A stretch of 64,000 nt of DNA from CP2-2F sp034436355 (GCA_034436355.1 DAOTVQ010000038.1:62001-126000); one strand, 5' to 3'; numbered from the stretch's first letter, positions 7,048 through 16,197 are shown. The notes: a model not told the origin generated them from the sequence alone. A program made the numbers and translations.

Positions 7048-8130
7048 TTAGGAACTTGCCAAAGCACTGAAGGCAGCATCGTAGGCTGTGATCACATTCC
7101 GCCAGTCAAACTGGGCAACATAAGCGCGCAGCGCCACAGGGGCAGGTGTGTGTAAAGTTCGCAGCAGGGCGGCAACTAACTCACCCTCGTTATACAGGCA
7201 TAGATCGTGGTAGAGGCTTGGGATGAGGGCGGGATAATTCAGGCGGCGCGGCATGATCGGCAGCGCGCCGCAGTAGATCGCCTCTGCCATGCTGACGCCG
7301 AAAAAATCTTGGTTGGCACAACTGATGACATGGGTCGCCTGCCACAGCAAGCGCGCATAGTCTGCAAAGTGCTTGGCATAGCCATAATGCAGCAAGCGCG
7401 CCCCCAGTTTTTCGCGCAGCGGCGCAAAGGCGCTCTCGGTGAAGCCTATTGGCTCGCCAGCAAGGATCACGCGGAAATCCACGCCTAGCACAATCAGTTT
7501 TTCCAGCGCACGGGCAAAAACATCCGGTTGTTTGTCATATTCCCAACGGTGATTCCACAGCAAGATCGGCACGTGCCGATCTTTTTCAGCCGCAAAGGCA
7601 TCGTAAGCGGCTAAATCTATGCCGATGGGCAGCACATGTGCCTTTGCCGCGATCTGATCGACTGTCTCTAACTCATTGTGATCGGGATAATGTTTTAACA
7701 GGTTGGGCAGTGCTGCCAAAAAATCGCGCTTGTGGAAGGCGCTGTTGAAGAACACAGCATCGGCAACCAGCGCGCTGGCATAGTTGATGAAACCAATTTT
7801 GAGATCAGGCTTGACGCGCTTGCCAGCCGGATAGGTCAGTTGGTTCTCGTGAAAATAGACTGCGCTTGGCGTGGTGGCAGTGCGGCGGCGCGTTAAGGCG
7901 AGGAAAGTCGTCAGGTCGAGCATGTCAGAGGCGAGGATCAGGTCGGGCGTGTAGTGGCTCTGGTTGAAGTGGCGCGCCAAAGTCACTGCGCCACCTTGCA
8001 TCCGCCACTGCCAAAAATTACCGTGTAAGGTGAGCGCAGCAAGCGTGTGCGCGCTGAACCGCTGCAAATCGCGCAGCCATGTGGCGTGCGAGCCAGTATT
8101 ATAGGGTTCAAGCAGCAAGATGTTGGGCAT
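7048..8130 (-). CDS. Glycosyltransferase of the tRNA-queuosine mannosyltransferase (GTDC1/DUF3524) family
   Basis: The N-terminal domain matches the QTMAN_N (formerly DUF3524) pattern: NILLLEPYNTGSHATWLRDL, HGNFWQWRMQGGAVTLA and YFHENQLTYP. A GT-B C-terminal half follows, with LLWNHRWEYDKQPDVFARAL and DFFGVSMAEAIYCGALPIMP. The eukaryotic member attaches mannose to queuosine in tRNA-Asp; bacterial members are little characterised, so the substrate here is inference. An upstream in-frame ATG at 8286 is rejected: the extra 52 residues are low-complexity and would overlap the next gene. The ATG at 8130 starts exactly at the conserved domain. The chain is 360 residues. Confidence 0.8.
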   Translation of the reverse strand: MPNILLLEPYNTGSHATWLRDLQRFSAHTLAALTLHGNFWQWRMQGGAVTLARHFNQSHYTPDLILASDMLDLTTFLALTRRRTATTPSAVYFHENQLTYPAGKRVKPDLKIGFINYASALVADAVFFNSAFHKRDFLAALPNLLKHYPDHNELETVDQIAAKAHVLPIGIDLAAYDAFAAEKDRHVPILLWNHRWEYDKQPDVFARALEKLIVLGVDFRVILAGEPIGFTESAFAPLREKLGARLLHYGYAKHFADYARLLWQATHVISCANQDFFGVSMAEAIYCGALPIMPRRLNYPALIPSLYHDLCLYNEGELVAALLRTLHTPAPVALRAYVAQFDWRNVITAYDAAFSALASS

Positions 8131-8191
8131 AGCGTGCAGGCTCGCGCCGCGCTGAGAAATTGCTCTATACGCGGCGCGTTGTGGATGCGGG

Positions 8192-8503
8192 TTATTCGGT
8201 GGGCGGGTAGGTGGTGACGACTGAGTTATCGCCACTGAAGGGATTGGGAACGTATTTCTCCGCTTCCCAGTCGTTGTGCCACGCATTGCCGTCTACCAAA
8301 AAACGGTACTGAAATTCGCGGTTCAGCGGTAGGTCTACCACCAACGTAAAGCGTCCGCCTTTTTTCTTCTCCATTGGGTGAGAAGTCTCATTCCATTCGT
8401 TGAAGTCACCCACCAGATAAACTGTCTCAGCACCATCGGTAATACTTTGTGGCGCTTCAAAGGTAACCTTGCATTTTGTTTTCAGGAAGCTCTTTTTGAT
8501 CAT
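8192..8503 (-). CDS. Small isoamylase-type early-set (CBM48/AMPK-like) domain protein
   Basis: A single beta-sandwich domain of 103 residues: TVYLVGDFNEWNETSHPM, then FTLVVDLPLNREFQYRFLVD and a WHNDWEAEKYVPNPFSGDNS tail. This is the fold found in glycogen-branching enzymes and in the glycogen-binding part of AMPK beta, where the Trp residues contact glucan. Standalone versions are common in bacteria. Their role is not established, but glycogen or starch binding is the usual guess. It lies 61 nt upstream of the glycosyltransferase on the same strand. Confidence 0.85.
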   Translation of the reverse strand: MIKKSFLKTKCKVTFEAPQSITDGAETVYLVGDFNEWNETSHPMEKKKGGRFTLVVDLPLNREFQYRFLVDGNAWHNDWEAEKYVPNPFSGDNSVVTTYPPTE

Positions 8504-8621
8504 CGCTTCGCATTCCTTCCTGTGCGAGAATCGGCTTAATGATCATTTTATCACAAGTGATTCTCAAAGATAAGGGTATTTGGCACAAAGACGCGCTGAA
8601 TGCCGCCCTAGCTGCCAGCGG

Positions 8622-8650
8622 GTGACATTTTAGCCATTCTCGCCTATAAT
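8622..8650 (+). promoter_or_regulatory. Sigma70-type promoter
   Basis: GTGACA (8622-8627) and TATAAT (8645-8650) are 17 nt apart. It would drive the EEP membrane protein gene at 8704 and probably the glycosyltransferase gene after it. Confidence 0.75.
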
Positions 8651-8703
8651 GTGCGCCGTGATGAGAATTCAGCTGCACACCTAAGGGAACTGCAAGGCGC
8701 GCC

Positions 8704-10737
8704 ATGAAAGACTACCGACGCGATCTGCTCCGCCTGCTTGAAGCGGCGTTTGTGGCGCTCTTTTTCGTGCAAGGCGTTCGCTTCCTCTACAGCACGCTCT
8801 ACGCCCATTTCAACAGCGCCAACCTGACTGTGCTAACGGTAGACAGCACCGCGCTTGCCAACCAAAGCGGCGTGGTAACGCCTGCCATGCTTCAGGGCGA
8901 GCTGATTGTGCTGGGTATGGCACTCCTGCTACCTTTTCTTGCACCGTTGCTCGGCAGGCTGTGGCTTGGCACACTGATTGCGGCAGCGTTGGTGGCGGCG
9001 GGGCGCGTCTTTATGACGGCGAATGGCGGCACGTTCTTAGGTGTGGCAGGCGCGGCGGTTGCAGTTGGTGCGGCACTGCTGCATATGGCAATTGGCATTG
9101 GCAGACGACCAAACCTTTTCGCGCCAAGCATGGCATTTGCCTTCGCCGCTGATGGTTTGCTGCGCCTTGTTGATCACACCGCAGATTTCACTTGGCAAGC
9201 GGCTTACCTCGACCTGCAAACAGCACTCTCGCTTAGCTTATTCGGTTGTGCGCTCTTGGCGGCTATCTTTGGGGGTGCAGCGCGTCAGGTGCCAAGCGGC
9301 AACTATGCCTCGCTTAACCTGAGCAGCGCCCTCGCCATTGGCAGCCTGTTTTACTTAGCCTTTGCTGTGCTCGGCTTGCCAAACAGCCTTGCGCGGCGCG
9401 CCAATGTAGACTATCTGACCGCAGCACCCTTTCTGGTGGCTGCCACGCTGTTGCCCATGGTGCCAATGGTGCGCGCTGCGGCACGTGGCTTCATCGGTAT
9501 GTTTGACGGACGCTATCGCGGTTGGGTGTGGGTGCTGACGATTGGTTTGCTGCTGACGGTTGGCTTCCGCTTTGAGGGGCTTTTGGCAGTGTTGGCACTG
9601 TGCGGTGCGCAGTTTATGCTAACATTGCTGTGGTGGTGGGCGGTGCAGCCTTCCGATGGTAAATGGCGCTTTACTTTCGCGGCGCTGGGCTTGATCGCTG
9701 CGGTCATTGTTTTTGGCGTGTTCTCGGCGGCAGATTACCTAACCTTTGAATATGCCTTTGTGCGCGGCGTGCCAGAGCCATTGGGCAGCTTGCTGCGCGG
9801 AATGCGTGGCTTAGGGCTGCTGGTGGCTGCACTGGCAGCAGTTTTGGCGGGGGTACCCCTCATTACGGCACGCAAACGGATCGCATGGCGTGGCGGCAAA
9901 TTGGCGGAAAGTTTAGGTGGCTTAGCGCTGAGCGTGCTGGGCGTAGCACTGGCGCTGACCTTGCCGCGCCCATTTGTGTTGCAGCCACCGCTAGACCCTA
10001 CCTCGCTGCGGGTTGGCACGCTCAACCTGCACGGCGGCTACAGCCTGTATTTCGGTACGGATTTGAACGCGACCGCAGAAGCAGTGCGGCGCAGTGGTGT
10101 TGATGTGCTGCTGCTGCAAGAGGTGGAGACGGGGCGTTTGGTCAGCGGCGGCGTAGATCAGGCTGCATGGTTAGGGCGCACGCTTAACATGAATGTGGTG
10201 TATTTGCCAACGGTGGAAGGCGTGCAAGGCTTGGCGATCCTCTCACGCCTACCGATTTTGCAAAGTGGCGGCGCCGAGCTGACCTCAATCGGCAAGGCGA
10301 CGGCGGTGCAGTTCGCACGCCTGCTCAAGCCCAATGGCGAACCCCTAGATATTTACAACACGCAGCTTAGCCTGATCTTCCGCAGCGATGTTTTCACCGT
10401 CGAGCAGCAAGAGTCTGATCAGGCGCGCCAAATCCAAGAGATGCTTGCCTTTGTGGAACTCAACCGCAGCGAGGCGAATCCGCTCATTATCGGCGGCACT
10501 TTCAACCATGCACCCAAGACGGATATTTACCTCTTCCTTTCGCAGCCGCCTCAGAATTTTATTGATCCCTTCGCCGATTTTCCTGAAGAGCGCGCCGTCA
10601 CGCGCCGCCTAGTGAACGAGCCTGCTGTGCGTGTGGATTACCTGTGGCTGCGCCGTGTGCGTCCACTTGAGGTTGGCATTACGCCGATTCCGTTCTCTAG
10701 CCACGATATGCCCATCGTCAAAATCGCCCTGAACTGA
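8704..10737 (+). CDS. Polytopic membrane protein with C-terminal endonuclease/exonuclease/phosphatase-fold domain
   Basis: The first ~430 residues hold roughly a dozen hydrophobic segments with short loops. From about residue 437 an EEP-fold domain follows: RVGTLNLHGG, VDVLLLQEVE, GLAILSRLPI, NPLIIGGTFNHAP, VRVDYLWL and FSSHDMP at the end. The expected catalytic Asp of GDFN is Thr here (GGTFN, near 597), and SDH reads SSH, so hydrolase activity may be lost or altered. The architecture suggests a membrane-bound phosphodiesterase acting on lipid or nucleotide-like substrates, but this is inference. The gene ends 15 nt before a GT4 gene, suggesting a shared envelope or lipid function. Confidence 0.8.
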   Translation: MKDYRRDLLRLLEAAFVALFFVQGVRFLYSTLYAHFNSANLTVLTVDSTALANQSGVVTPAMLQGELIVLGMALLLPFLAPLLGRLWLGTLIAAALVAAGRVFMTANGGTFLGVAGAAVAVGAALLHMAIGIGRRPNLFAPSMAFAFAADGLLRLVDHTADFTWQAAYLDLQTALSLSLFGCALLAAIFGGAARQVPSGNYASLNLSSALAIGSLFYLAFAVLGLPNSLARRANVDYLTAAPFLVAATLLPMVPMVRAAARGFIGMFDGRYRGWVWVLTIGLLLTVGFRFEGLLAVLALCGAQFMLTLLWWWAVQPSDGKWRFTFAALGLIAAVIVFGVFSAADYLTFEYAFVRGVPEPLGSLLRGMRGLGLLVAALAAVLAGVPLITARKRIAWRGGKLAESLGGLALSVLGVALALTLPRPFVLQPPLDPTSLRVGTLNLHGGYSLYFGTDLNATAEAVRRSGVDVLLLQEVETGRLVSGGVDQAAWLGRTLNMNVVYLPTVEGVQGLAILSRLPILQSGGAELTSIGKATAVQFARLLKPNGEPLDIYNTQLSLIFRSDVFTVEQQESDQARQIQEMLAFVELNRSEANPLIIGGTFNHAPKTDIYLFLSQPPQNFIDPFADFPEERAVTRRLVNEPAVRVDYLWLRRVRPLEVGITPIPFSSHDMPIVKIALN

Positions 10738-10752
10738 AGCGAGAAAAGCCCT

Positions 10753-11880
10753 ATGCGCGTCGCACTCTACACGGAAACCTTTCTGCCCAAGATTGATGGC
10801 ATTGTGCGCGTGGTATGCCTGACTTTGGAACACTTGCAGCGGCGCGGCATTCAAGCAGTGGTGGTCGCTCCAGAGCAGGGAATGCGTGAGTATGCAGGCG
10901 CGCAGGTGATCGGTGTGCCATGCGTGCGGAATCCGGTTTATCCCGAAGGGCGCATTGGCTTCCCAACGTTGGGCGCTTACCGCAAGGTGAAGGCGTTTGC
11001 GCCTGACCTGATCCACAGCTTTCATCCCGTCAACATCGGCATGATGGGTGTGGTGCATGGACATTGGCTGCACAAGCCGATCTTGTCCTCTTTCCACTTG
11101 GATATTGCCCACATGGCAGCACACTATGGAATGCCGCTCTTGGGAAGGCTTTTAAAGCATTTGGTAACCTACGGCTTTAACCAAAGCGCCTACAGCCTTG
11201 CGCCTTCGCGCCTGATACAGGCAAAAATGCGCGCTGAGGGCGTGAAAAAAGTCGGTTGGTGGCAGCGCGGCGTGGATGCAGAGCAGTTTCACCCTCGCTT
11301 TCGGCGTGAGGAGGTGCGCGCTGTGCTTAGCGATGGGCATCCTGAGGATGTGCTGTTGCTTTATGTAGGGCGTTTGGCGCCTGAGAAGAACCTCGAGGGG
11401 CTACGCGCCGTGCTAGAAAACGTCCCAAACACGCGCTTGGCATTGGTGGGCGGCGGTCCGCAGCGCGAGGCACTTGAAGCGCACTTTGCAGGCTTGCCCG
11501 TCCATTTCGCAGGCTACCGCACTGAGCGCGGCTTGGCAGAAGCATACGCCAGCGCGGATATTTTTGTCTTCCCTTCCGCCTTCGAGAGTTTTGGGTTGGT
11601 CATCTTAGAGGCGATGGCAGCCGGCTTGCCGGTCGTCTCGACGCGGGTTGGTGGTGCTGCTGACCTGATCACGGAAGGTGAGACGGGCTACCTTGTTGAG
11701 GTAGGCGATGTGCAGGGCATGGTCGAGGGCGTGCGGCGGCTCGCCAGCAGCGCAGAGGTCTTGAGGGCAGCGCAGCAGGCGGCACGCCATCACGCCGAAC
11801 ACTTTGATTGGTCGGTGATTATGGACGCGCTGATCGAGTGTTACGCGGCGGTCATTGCCGGCGAGCCGCCGCGCATTTAG
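10753..11880 (+). CDS. GT4-family glycosyltransferase
   Basis: A 375-residue GT-B enzyme. N-terminal RVALYTETFLPKIDGIVRVV and DLIHSFHPVNIGMMG, a GWWQRGVDAEQFHP sugar-phosphate hinge, and the C-terminal nucleotide-sugar site LLYVGRLAPEKNLEGL plus FPSAFESFGLVILEAMAAGL with the paired glutamates of GT4 retaining enzymes. It most resembles glycosyltransferases that build glycolipids (mannosyl- or glucosyl-diacylglycerol type). The acceptor cannot be read from the sequence. It is probably co-transcribed with the preceding membrane EEP gene. Confidence 0.9.
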   Translation: MRVALYTETFLPKIDGIVRVVCLTLEHLQRRGIQAVVVAPEQGMREYAGAQVIGVPCVRNPVYPEGRIGFPTLGAYRKVKAFAPDLIHSFHPVNIGMMGVVHGHWLHKPILSSFHLDIAHMAAHYGMPLLGRLLKHLVTYGFNQSAYSLAPSRLIQAKMRAEGVKKVGWWQRGVDAEQFHPRFRREEVRAVLSDGHPEDVLLLYVGRLAPEKNLEGLRAVLENVPNTRLALVGGGPQREALEAHFAGLPVHFAGYRTERGLAEAYASADIFVFPSAFESFGLVILEAMAAGLPVVSTRVGGAADLITEGETGYLVEVGDVQGMVEGVRRLASSAEVLRAAQQAARHHAEHFDWSVIMDALIECYAAVIAGEPPRI

Positions 11881-11931
11881 CCCGCTAATTTTGGTATAAG
11901 ATCATATTCTTTGGCAAATTCGATTACTCTC

Positions 11932-13341
11932 TCATCTACGATGGCGTGTGTATTTGCGTAACCGAATGCCCTCTAAAGATTGAGCGCGGCTAAAGGCAAC
12001 ATAGGCTTGTCCATGTGCAAATGTGCCGTTGCCGAAATCAATGGTTGCATGTTCTAGAGTCAAGCCTTGCGCTTTGTGGATTGTAATTGCCCAAGCCAAA
12101 CGGACAGGGTATTGTGTAAAATGCCCTATCACAATGGGCTTGAGTTTACCTTTGATGCTGCCGTCTTCCTGCTCCTCTTCAACATATTCGTATGCGTAGT
12201 TTTCCCAAGTGTAGGGCATAAGTTCAACTTCACGCCCACCATCAGTCCTCACCACTAAGAGTTTTATGCAGGGTTGTTTGGGTTGTTCTTCTGATTTGTG
12301 GTTGGGTAGCTCCGATTTAACCACTTTTTGCAGATTGCCTTCCCAAGATACACCCATCACATCTGGATGATGGTGAACAAGATTAATCTCACAATATCTC
12401 TCAATCACACCGACAACGCGACCAAGCGTGCCATTCACATAGCCTTCTCTGGAATTGTTAGCGACGATCATCACCCGTGCGCCAACTTTGAGGCTTAAGT
12501 GATCATCTGTTGGAAATTTATCAGAGGGAAATTCACCCGAAACAACAGCACGTGTGGTGAAGCGCGGCGTTGGCAAAGCATTGAGGCGGGACTCGTTCTC
12601 TTGTGAGGCGATTCTATTGGTGGTTGCCAACAGAATGGCATTGGCAGTCTCCTCAGAGCGCCGTGCAACACGGCTGTTGAGGTAATTCATCTGCTGCGAA
12701 CTGAGCTGCTTAAGCCGCATGGCATTCAAGGTTTCCAAGAATTTATGATCAGCTTGGCGAAAGGCTTTTGTCAGGAGCATTGTTCGGGGCTGAAGCGTTT
12801 TGAAAGCAGTCGAGTCGAAGAAGAATGGGCTGCCAAAACGCTTGTCTAGCATCTTCCTTTCTTCTTGTGTACTCACAACTGGTGGCAGTTGGAAGGGATC
12901 GCCAAAGAACAGCATTTGCACGCCACCAAAGGGCAGGTTATTTGCACGTAGCTTCCGTAGGTAGTTATCCATGTTGTCCATCATGTCAGCGCGCACCATG
13001 GAGATTTCATCAACGATGATAGTTTTTATGGCGCACCACTTGTTTCTTTCTTTATCTTGGTAGTGATAGCTAGGGGCAAGTTCGCCTGCGTTCAAGTAAT
13101 GGATAGGGAACCCGAAAAACCTGTGAATAGTCATTCCCCCTATTCTAAGTGCCGATAAGCCCGTATAGGCAAGCCGCACAACATTTTCTTTGGGCAGTAC
13201 ATGCTCCGCTAGATACATCAACAATGTTGATTTACCCGTGCCTGCATAACCTGTGACAAATAGACTCTGATTCGCCTTCACAGCAGCGATGACTTGTTTC
13301 CACTCTGGTGTAATTTCTGGGGCATGTGTTGTCTGTTGCAT
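11932..13341 (-). CDS. Pif1/RecD-like superfamily 1B DNA helicase
   Basis: A 469-residue 5'-3' helicase. Walker A is VTGYAGTGKSTLL, motif Ia LAYTGLSALRIGG with MTIHRFFGFP, Walker B IIVDEISMV, motif III FFGDPFQLPPV. The C-terminal 2B/SH3-like region ends with AITIHKAQGLT and QAYVAFSRAQSLEGI (motifs V-VI). Helicases of this class resolve recombination or replication intermediates. The gene is visibly richer in A+T than its neighbours and flanked by A+T-rich spacers, which suggests horizontal acquisition. There is no obvious partner gene. Confidence 0.92.
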   Translation of the reverse strand: MQQTTHAPEITPEWKQVIAAVKANQSLFVTGYAGTGKSTLLMYLAEHVLPKENVVRLAYTGLSALRIGGMTIHRFFGFPIHYLNAGELAPSYHYQDKERNKWCAIKTIIVDEISMVRADMMDNMDNYLRKLRANNLPFGGVQMLFFGDPFQLPPVVSTQEERKMLDKRFGSPFFFDSTAFKTLQPRTMLLTKAFRQADHKFLETLNAMRLKQLSSQQMNYLNSRVARRSEETANAILLATTNRIASQENESRLNALPTPRFTTRAVVSGEFPSDKFPTDDHLSLKVGARVMIVANNSREGYVNGTLGRVVGVIERYCEINLVHHHPDVMGVSWEGNLQKVVKSELPNHKSEEQPKQPCIKLLVVRTDGGREVELMPYTWENYAYEYVEEEQEDGSIKGKLKPIVIGHFTQYPVRLAWAITIHKAQGLTLEHATIDFGNGTFAHGQAYVAFSRAQSLEGIRLRKYTRHRR

Positions 13342-13420
13342 TGTCGTTAATCCTCACTCTGCCTTAATAATAAATTGAAACCGAAGATTAACTCAATACA
13401 GATTTCCCTAATTTTTCATG

Positions 13421-13449
13421 AAAAAGCCCTCAATATAAGCATTGAGGGC
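13421..13449 (-). terminator. Intrinsic terminator of the LOG-family gene
   Basis: A 9-bp stem GCCCTCAAT / ATTGAGGGC with a 6-nt loop, followed on the minus strand by five T residues. It begins 35 nt past the stop at 13484. Confidence 0.85.
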
Positions 13450-13483
13450 AGCGCGTGTTAATGATTTCTCCCTACACAGCGCC

Positions 13484-14050
13484 TCAGTGTGGTGCGCTGT
13501 GCAGCGGATTTGCCCACCACTGCTGCAGGGCTGGCACGACGGACTCAACCTCTGCCACCACGCGCAGATAGCCCATCGCCTCAAGGCGAACGGCGGCGGG
13601 TGCGCCAAAGACCTCTGTAAAGGCGCGCCAACCTTCGCCCACAGCGATCAACGGGCGCGGCGGCACCTCTTGTGTTTGTAGTAAGTGCCATGCCGCCGCG
13701 ATTTCGGAGGGTGTGCCGATGCCACCATACAGTGCGACATGGGCATCTGGCACGGTGATAAGGTGATTGAGCCGTTCGGCAAGCGTGGCAAACTGCACTG
13801 CTTCATGCAAAAACGGCGTTGGCGTTAAGCCTTGTACAGGGGACAGGCTAACAGTAACGCTGATCGCATGCCCACCCGCCTCCGCGGCACTTTTAATCAC
13901 AGCACCCATCAGACCATTGTAGCCGCCGCTCATCACAGTGTAACCCGCAGCGGCAAGAGCAGTACCAAGCCGCTGGGCGGCGGCATACTCAGGGGCATCG
14001 GGCAGCGTCTCAGCACTGCCAAAAACGCCGATCACGGTAGGATTTGTCAT
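13484..14050 (-). CDS. LOG-family (TIGR00725-like) protein
   Basis: A Rossmann-fold protein of 188 residues: VIGVFGSAE at the N-terminus, VMSGGYNGLMGAV (nucleotide-binding glycines) and ALYGGIGTPSEIAAAW, the PGGxGTxxE counterpart. The family includes cytokinin-activating nucleoside 5'-monophosphate phosphoribohydrolases. The first Gly of the second motif is preceded by Tyr rather than Pro, so hydrolase activity cannot be assumed. It is monocistronic, with its own terminator. Confidence 0.82.
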   Translation of the reverse strand: MTNPTVIGVFGSAETLPDAPEYAAAQRLGTALAAAGYTVMSGGYNGLMGAVIKSAAEAGGHAISVTVSLSPVQGLTPTPFLHEAVQFATLAERLNHLITVPDAHVALYGGIGTPSEIAAAWHLLQTQEVPPRPLIAVGEGWRAFTEVFGAPAAVRLEAMGYLRVVAEVESVVPALQQWWANPLHSAPH

Positions 14051-14207
14051 GCAGTTCCCTCCCTTTTATTGCAGGTACAATTATAGCTAATGCTGAAGGT
14101 TGCGGCGGTGCGGTTGGGCATTTAGCGGTAAAATGAACAGCACGCGAAAAGGCATTTAAGGTGTTTGCCGCGCTTGCCAAATTTATTCACAGACAGGTAT
14201 TTATCCA

Positions 14208-15611
14208 ATGGACTTAACCGAGCTTTCGCTGGCTGAGGCTGCGCGTGCCATCGGTGCGCGGGAGCTTTCACCCGTTGCCCTGACAGAGGCGCACTTACAG
14301 CGCATTGAAGCACTCAACCCACGCCTGAATGCCTTTATCACGCTCGTTGCCGATCAAGCCCTTGCGCGTGCGCGTGACTCTGAAAAAGCGCTCCACAATG
14401 GCGGAAGGCACAGCGCCCTACACGGCATTCCCATTGCCCTAAAGGATATTTACGAGACGCAAGGCATCCGCACGACGGCAGGCACACAGTTCTTGGCGCA
14501 GCATGTGCCAAAGCGGAACGGCTACCTTGTGGCACGCTTAGAGCAGCTTGGCGCTGTGTTGCTTGGCAAGCTGAACATGCATGAGATCGCGCTAGGTGTG
14601 CTGACGGATAACCCACACTATGGCACATGCCACAATCCCTACAATCTTGATTATTCGGCGGGCGGCTCCAGCGGTGGATCCGGGGCAGCAGTGGCAGCAC
14701 GGCTGTGTATGGCGGCACTTGGCAGCGATACACGCGGTTCGGTGCGGATTCCAGCCGCGTTGTGCGGCATTGTCGGCTTGAAACCGACCTATGGCAGGCT
14801 GAGTTTGCGCGGTGTGATGCCGCTCAGCTACTCCTTGGATCATGCAGGTCCGATGGCGCGCACGGTCGAGGACATCGCGCTGCTGATGGCGTGGCTGGCA
14901 GAGCATGACTCCGCCGATCCTTATGCAGCAGACCTGCCCGACACCGATTATCTAGAACAGCTTGATCGCGGTGTGAACGGCTGGTACATCGCCCTTGCCG
15001 ACGATGAATACTTCAATGATTGCGCGCCGGAAGTGCATGAGGCAGTTCACGCTGCGGCGGCGGTCTTTGAGGCGTTGGGCGCGCAAGTGGTGCCGCTGAA
15101 GGCAGAAACACGCCTGAATGTGAAAGAGACAACACGCCTCAGCCGCACTATCACCGCTAGTGAGGCAGCCATGATCTACGCTGATCAATTGGCGCGTGAG
15201 CCTGAGTTATTCGGTGCGGATGTGCTGGCGCGTTTGCGGAATGAAGGCGGCACGCCAGCAGTGGAGTATGCTAAAGCGCGGCGCGCACAGGTTTTGGCGC
15301 ACTGGCAGATGAGACGCCTGTTTGAGGAGTATGATCTGCTGCTGACGCCTTGCACGCCCATGGTTGGCGTGCCGCTTGCCGATGAGAAGGCAAAAGAGAT
15401 AGCACGGGCGCGTCTTTCCAGCTTTACTGCTTATTTCAACATGGCAGGCGTGCCAGCTATTGCGCTGCCATGTGGCTTTAGCGGGCAAGGGCTGCCTATT
15501 GGTTTGCAGATTGTGGCGGCGCATGGCGCAGAAGGGCGCTTGCTGCGGGCAGCCTTTGCCTATGAGCAGGCAGCGAATTGGGCGGCACAGGCGCCTGCCC
15601 TAGCGCTCTGA
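14208..15611 (+). CDS. Amidase-signature family hydrolase
   Basis: A 467-residue amidase-signature enzyme. The Ser-cisSer-Lys triad is readable: Lys in PIALKDIYET, the cis-Ser in SAGGSSGGSGAAVA and the nucleophile in LGSDTRGSVRIPAALCG. It hydrolyses a carboxylic amide of unknown identity. It is annotated as an amidase, not GatA, because the nucleophile motif has TRGS in place of the TGGS typical of GatA and no gatC is near. It is monocistronic on the plus strand and converges on rimM. Confidence 0.88.
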   Translation: MDLTELSLAEAARAIGARELSPVALTEAHLQRIEALNPRLNAFITLVADQALARARDSEKALHNGGRHSALHGIPIALKDIYETQGIRTTAGTQFLAQHVPKRNGYLVARLEQLGAVLLGKLNMHEIALGVLTDNPHYGTCHNPYNLDYSAGGSSGGSGAAVAARLCMAALGSDTRGSVRIPAALCGIVGLKPTYGRLSLRGVMPLSYSLDHAGPMARTVEDIALLMAWLAEHDSADPYAADLPDTDYLEQLDRGVNGWYIALADDEYFNDCAPEVHEAVHAAAAVFEALGAQVVPLKAETRLNVKETTRLSRTITASEAAMIYADQLAREPELFGADVLARLRNEGGTPAVEYAKARRAQVLAHWQMRRLFEEYDLLLTPCTPMVGVPLADEKAKEIARARLSSFTAYFNMAGVPAIALPCGFSGQGLPIGLQIVAAHGAEGRLLRAAFAYEQAANWAAQAPALAL

Positions 15612-15623
15612 GTGGTGGCGGCG

Positions 15624-16190
15624 CTATTCTGGCAGCAAGCCGTCCAGCAAGTCCACGCGCATCACGCCGTTTTCGACGTCAATGTGGCGGACGACGCTCT
15701 CAATGGCGGGGATTAGCACCTCGCCATATGCCTCGCCTTGCACGACGTACACATCGTTGGCGCCCGTCTCAATGACGCTGACGACGCGCCCTAACAGCGC
15801 GCCCTCTGAAGTGATCACCTTCAAGCCGATCACCTGAAACAGGTAGACCTCATCTTCAGCAAGTGGCACGGCATCTTGCAAAGTGACCAGCACATACTGC
15901 CCACGAAACCGATCTGCTTCCTCACGGCTGTGAATGCCTTCCAGAAACAGCAGCCAGTAATCACCCTTATCGCGCTGAATGCGCGCCACTTTATGAGCGC
16001 ACAACGTCTCCGCCTGAGCGGGGGTGTGGGTTAAGTAGACCGTGCCAAGGTATCCCATACGCTCTGGTGTGCTGGTCAGCGCCTGCACGCGCAGCGCACC
16101 GCGCACACCATGCGGACGGGTGACCCGCGCCACAGTCAGATAGCCGTGCGCGGGCAAGATGGGTGTTGGGTAGGTTGATTCAGAAGGCAC
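15624..16190 (-). CDS. rimM: 16S rRNA processing protein RimM
   Basis: A 188-residue 30S maturation factor that binds uS19 and assists 3'-domain assembly. The N-terminal domain has YLTVARVTRPHGVRGALRVQ; the PRC-barrel half carries YLFQVIGLKVITSEGALLG, GANDVYVV and the terminal VLIPAIESVVRHIDVE. It starts with GTG at 16190, 7 nt after the khpA stop, so translation is probably coupled. It is the last gene of ffh-rpsP-khpA-rimM. Confidence 0.95.
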   Translation of the reverse strand: MPSESTYPTPILPAHGYLTVARVTRPHGVRGALRVQALTSTPERMGYLGTVYLTHTPAQAETLCAHKVARIQRDKGDYWLLFLEGIHSREEADRFRGQYVLVTLQDAVPLAEDEVYLFQVIGLKVITSEGALLGRVVSVIETGANDVYVVQGEAYGEVLIPAIESVVRHIDVENGVMRVDLLDGLLPE

Positions 16191-16197
16191 AGCGCGC

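Noticed and set aside
8131..8286. An earlier start for the queuosine-mannosyltransferase-like gene
   Set aside because: The 52 extra residues are low-complexity and overlap the glycogen-binding-like gene in another frame; the domain starts at the ATG at 8130.
14208..15611. The amidase gene as gatA
   Set aside because: The nucleophile motif is GSDTRGSVRIPA rather than the GatA-type GSDTGGS, the gene is not beside gatB or gatC, and amidase-signature paralogues are common.
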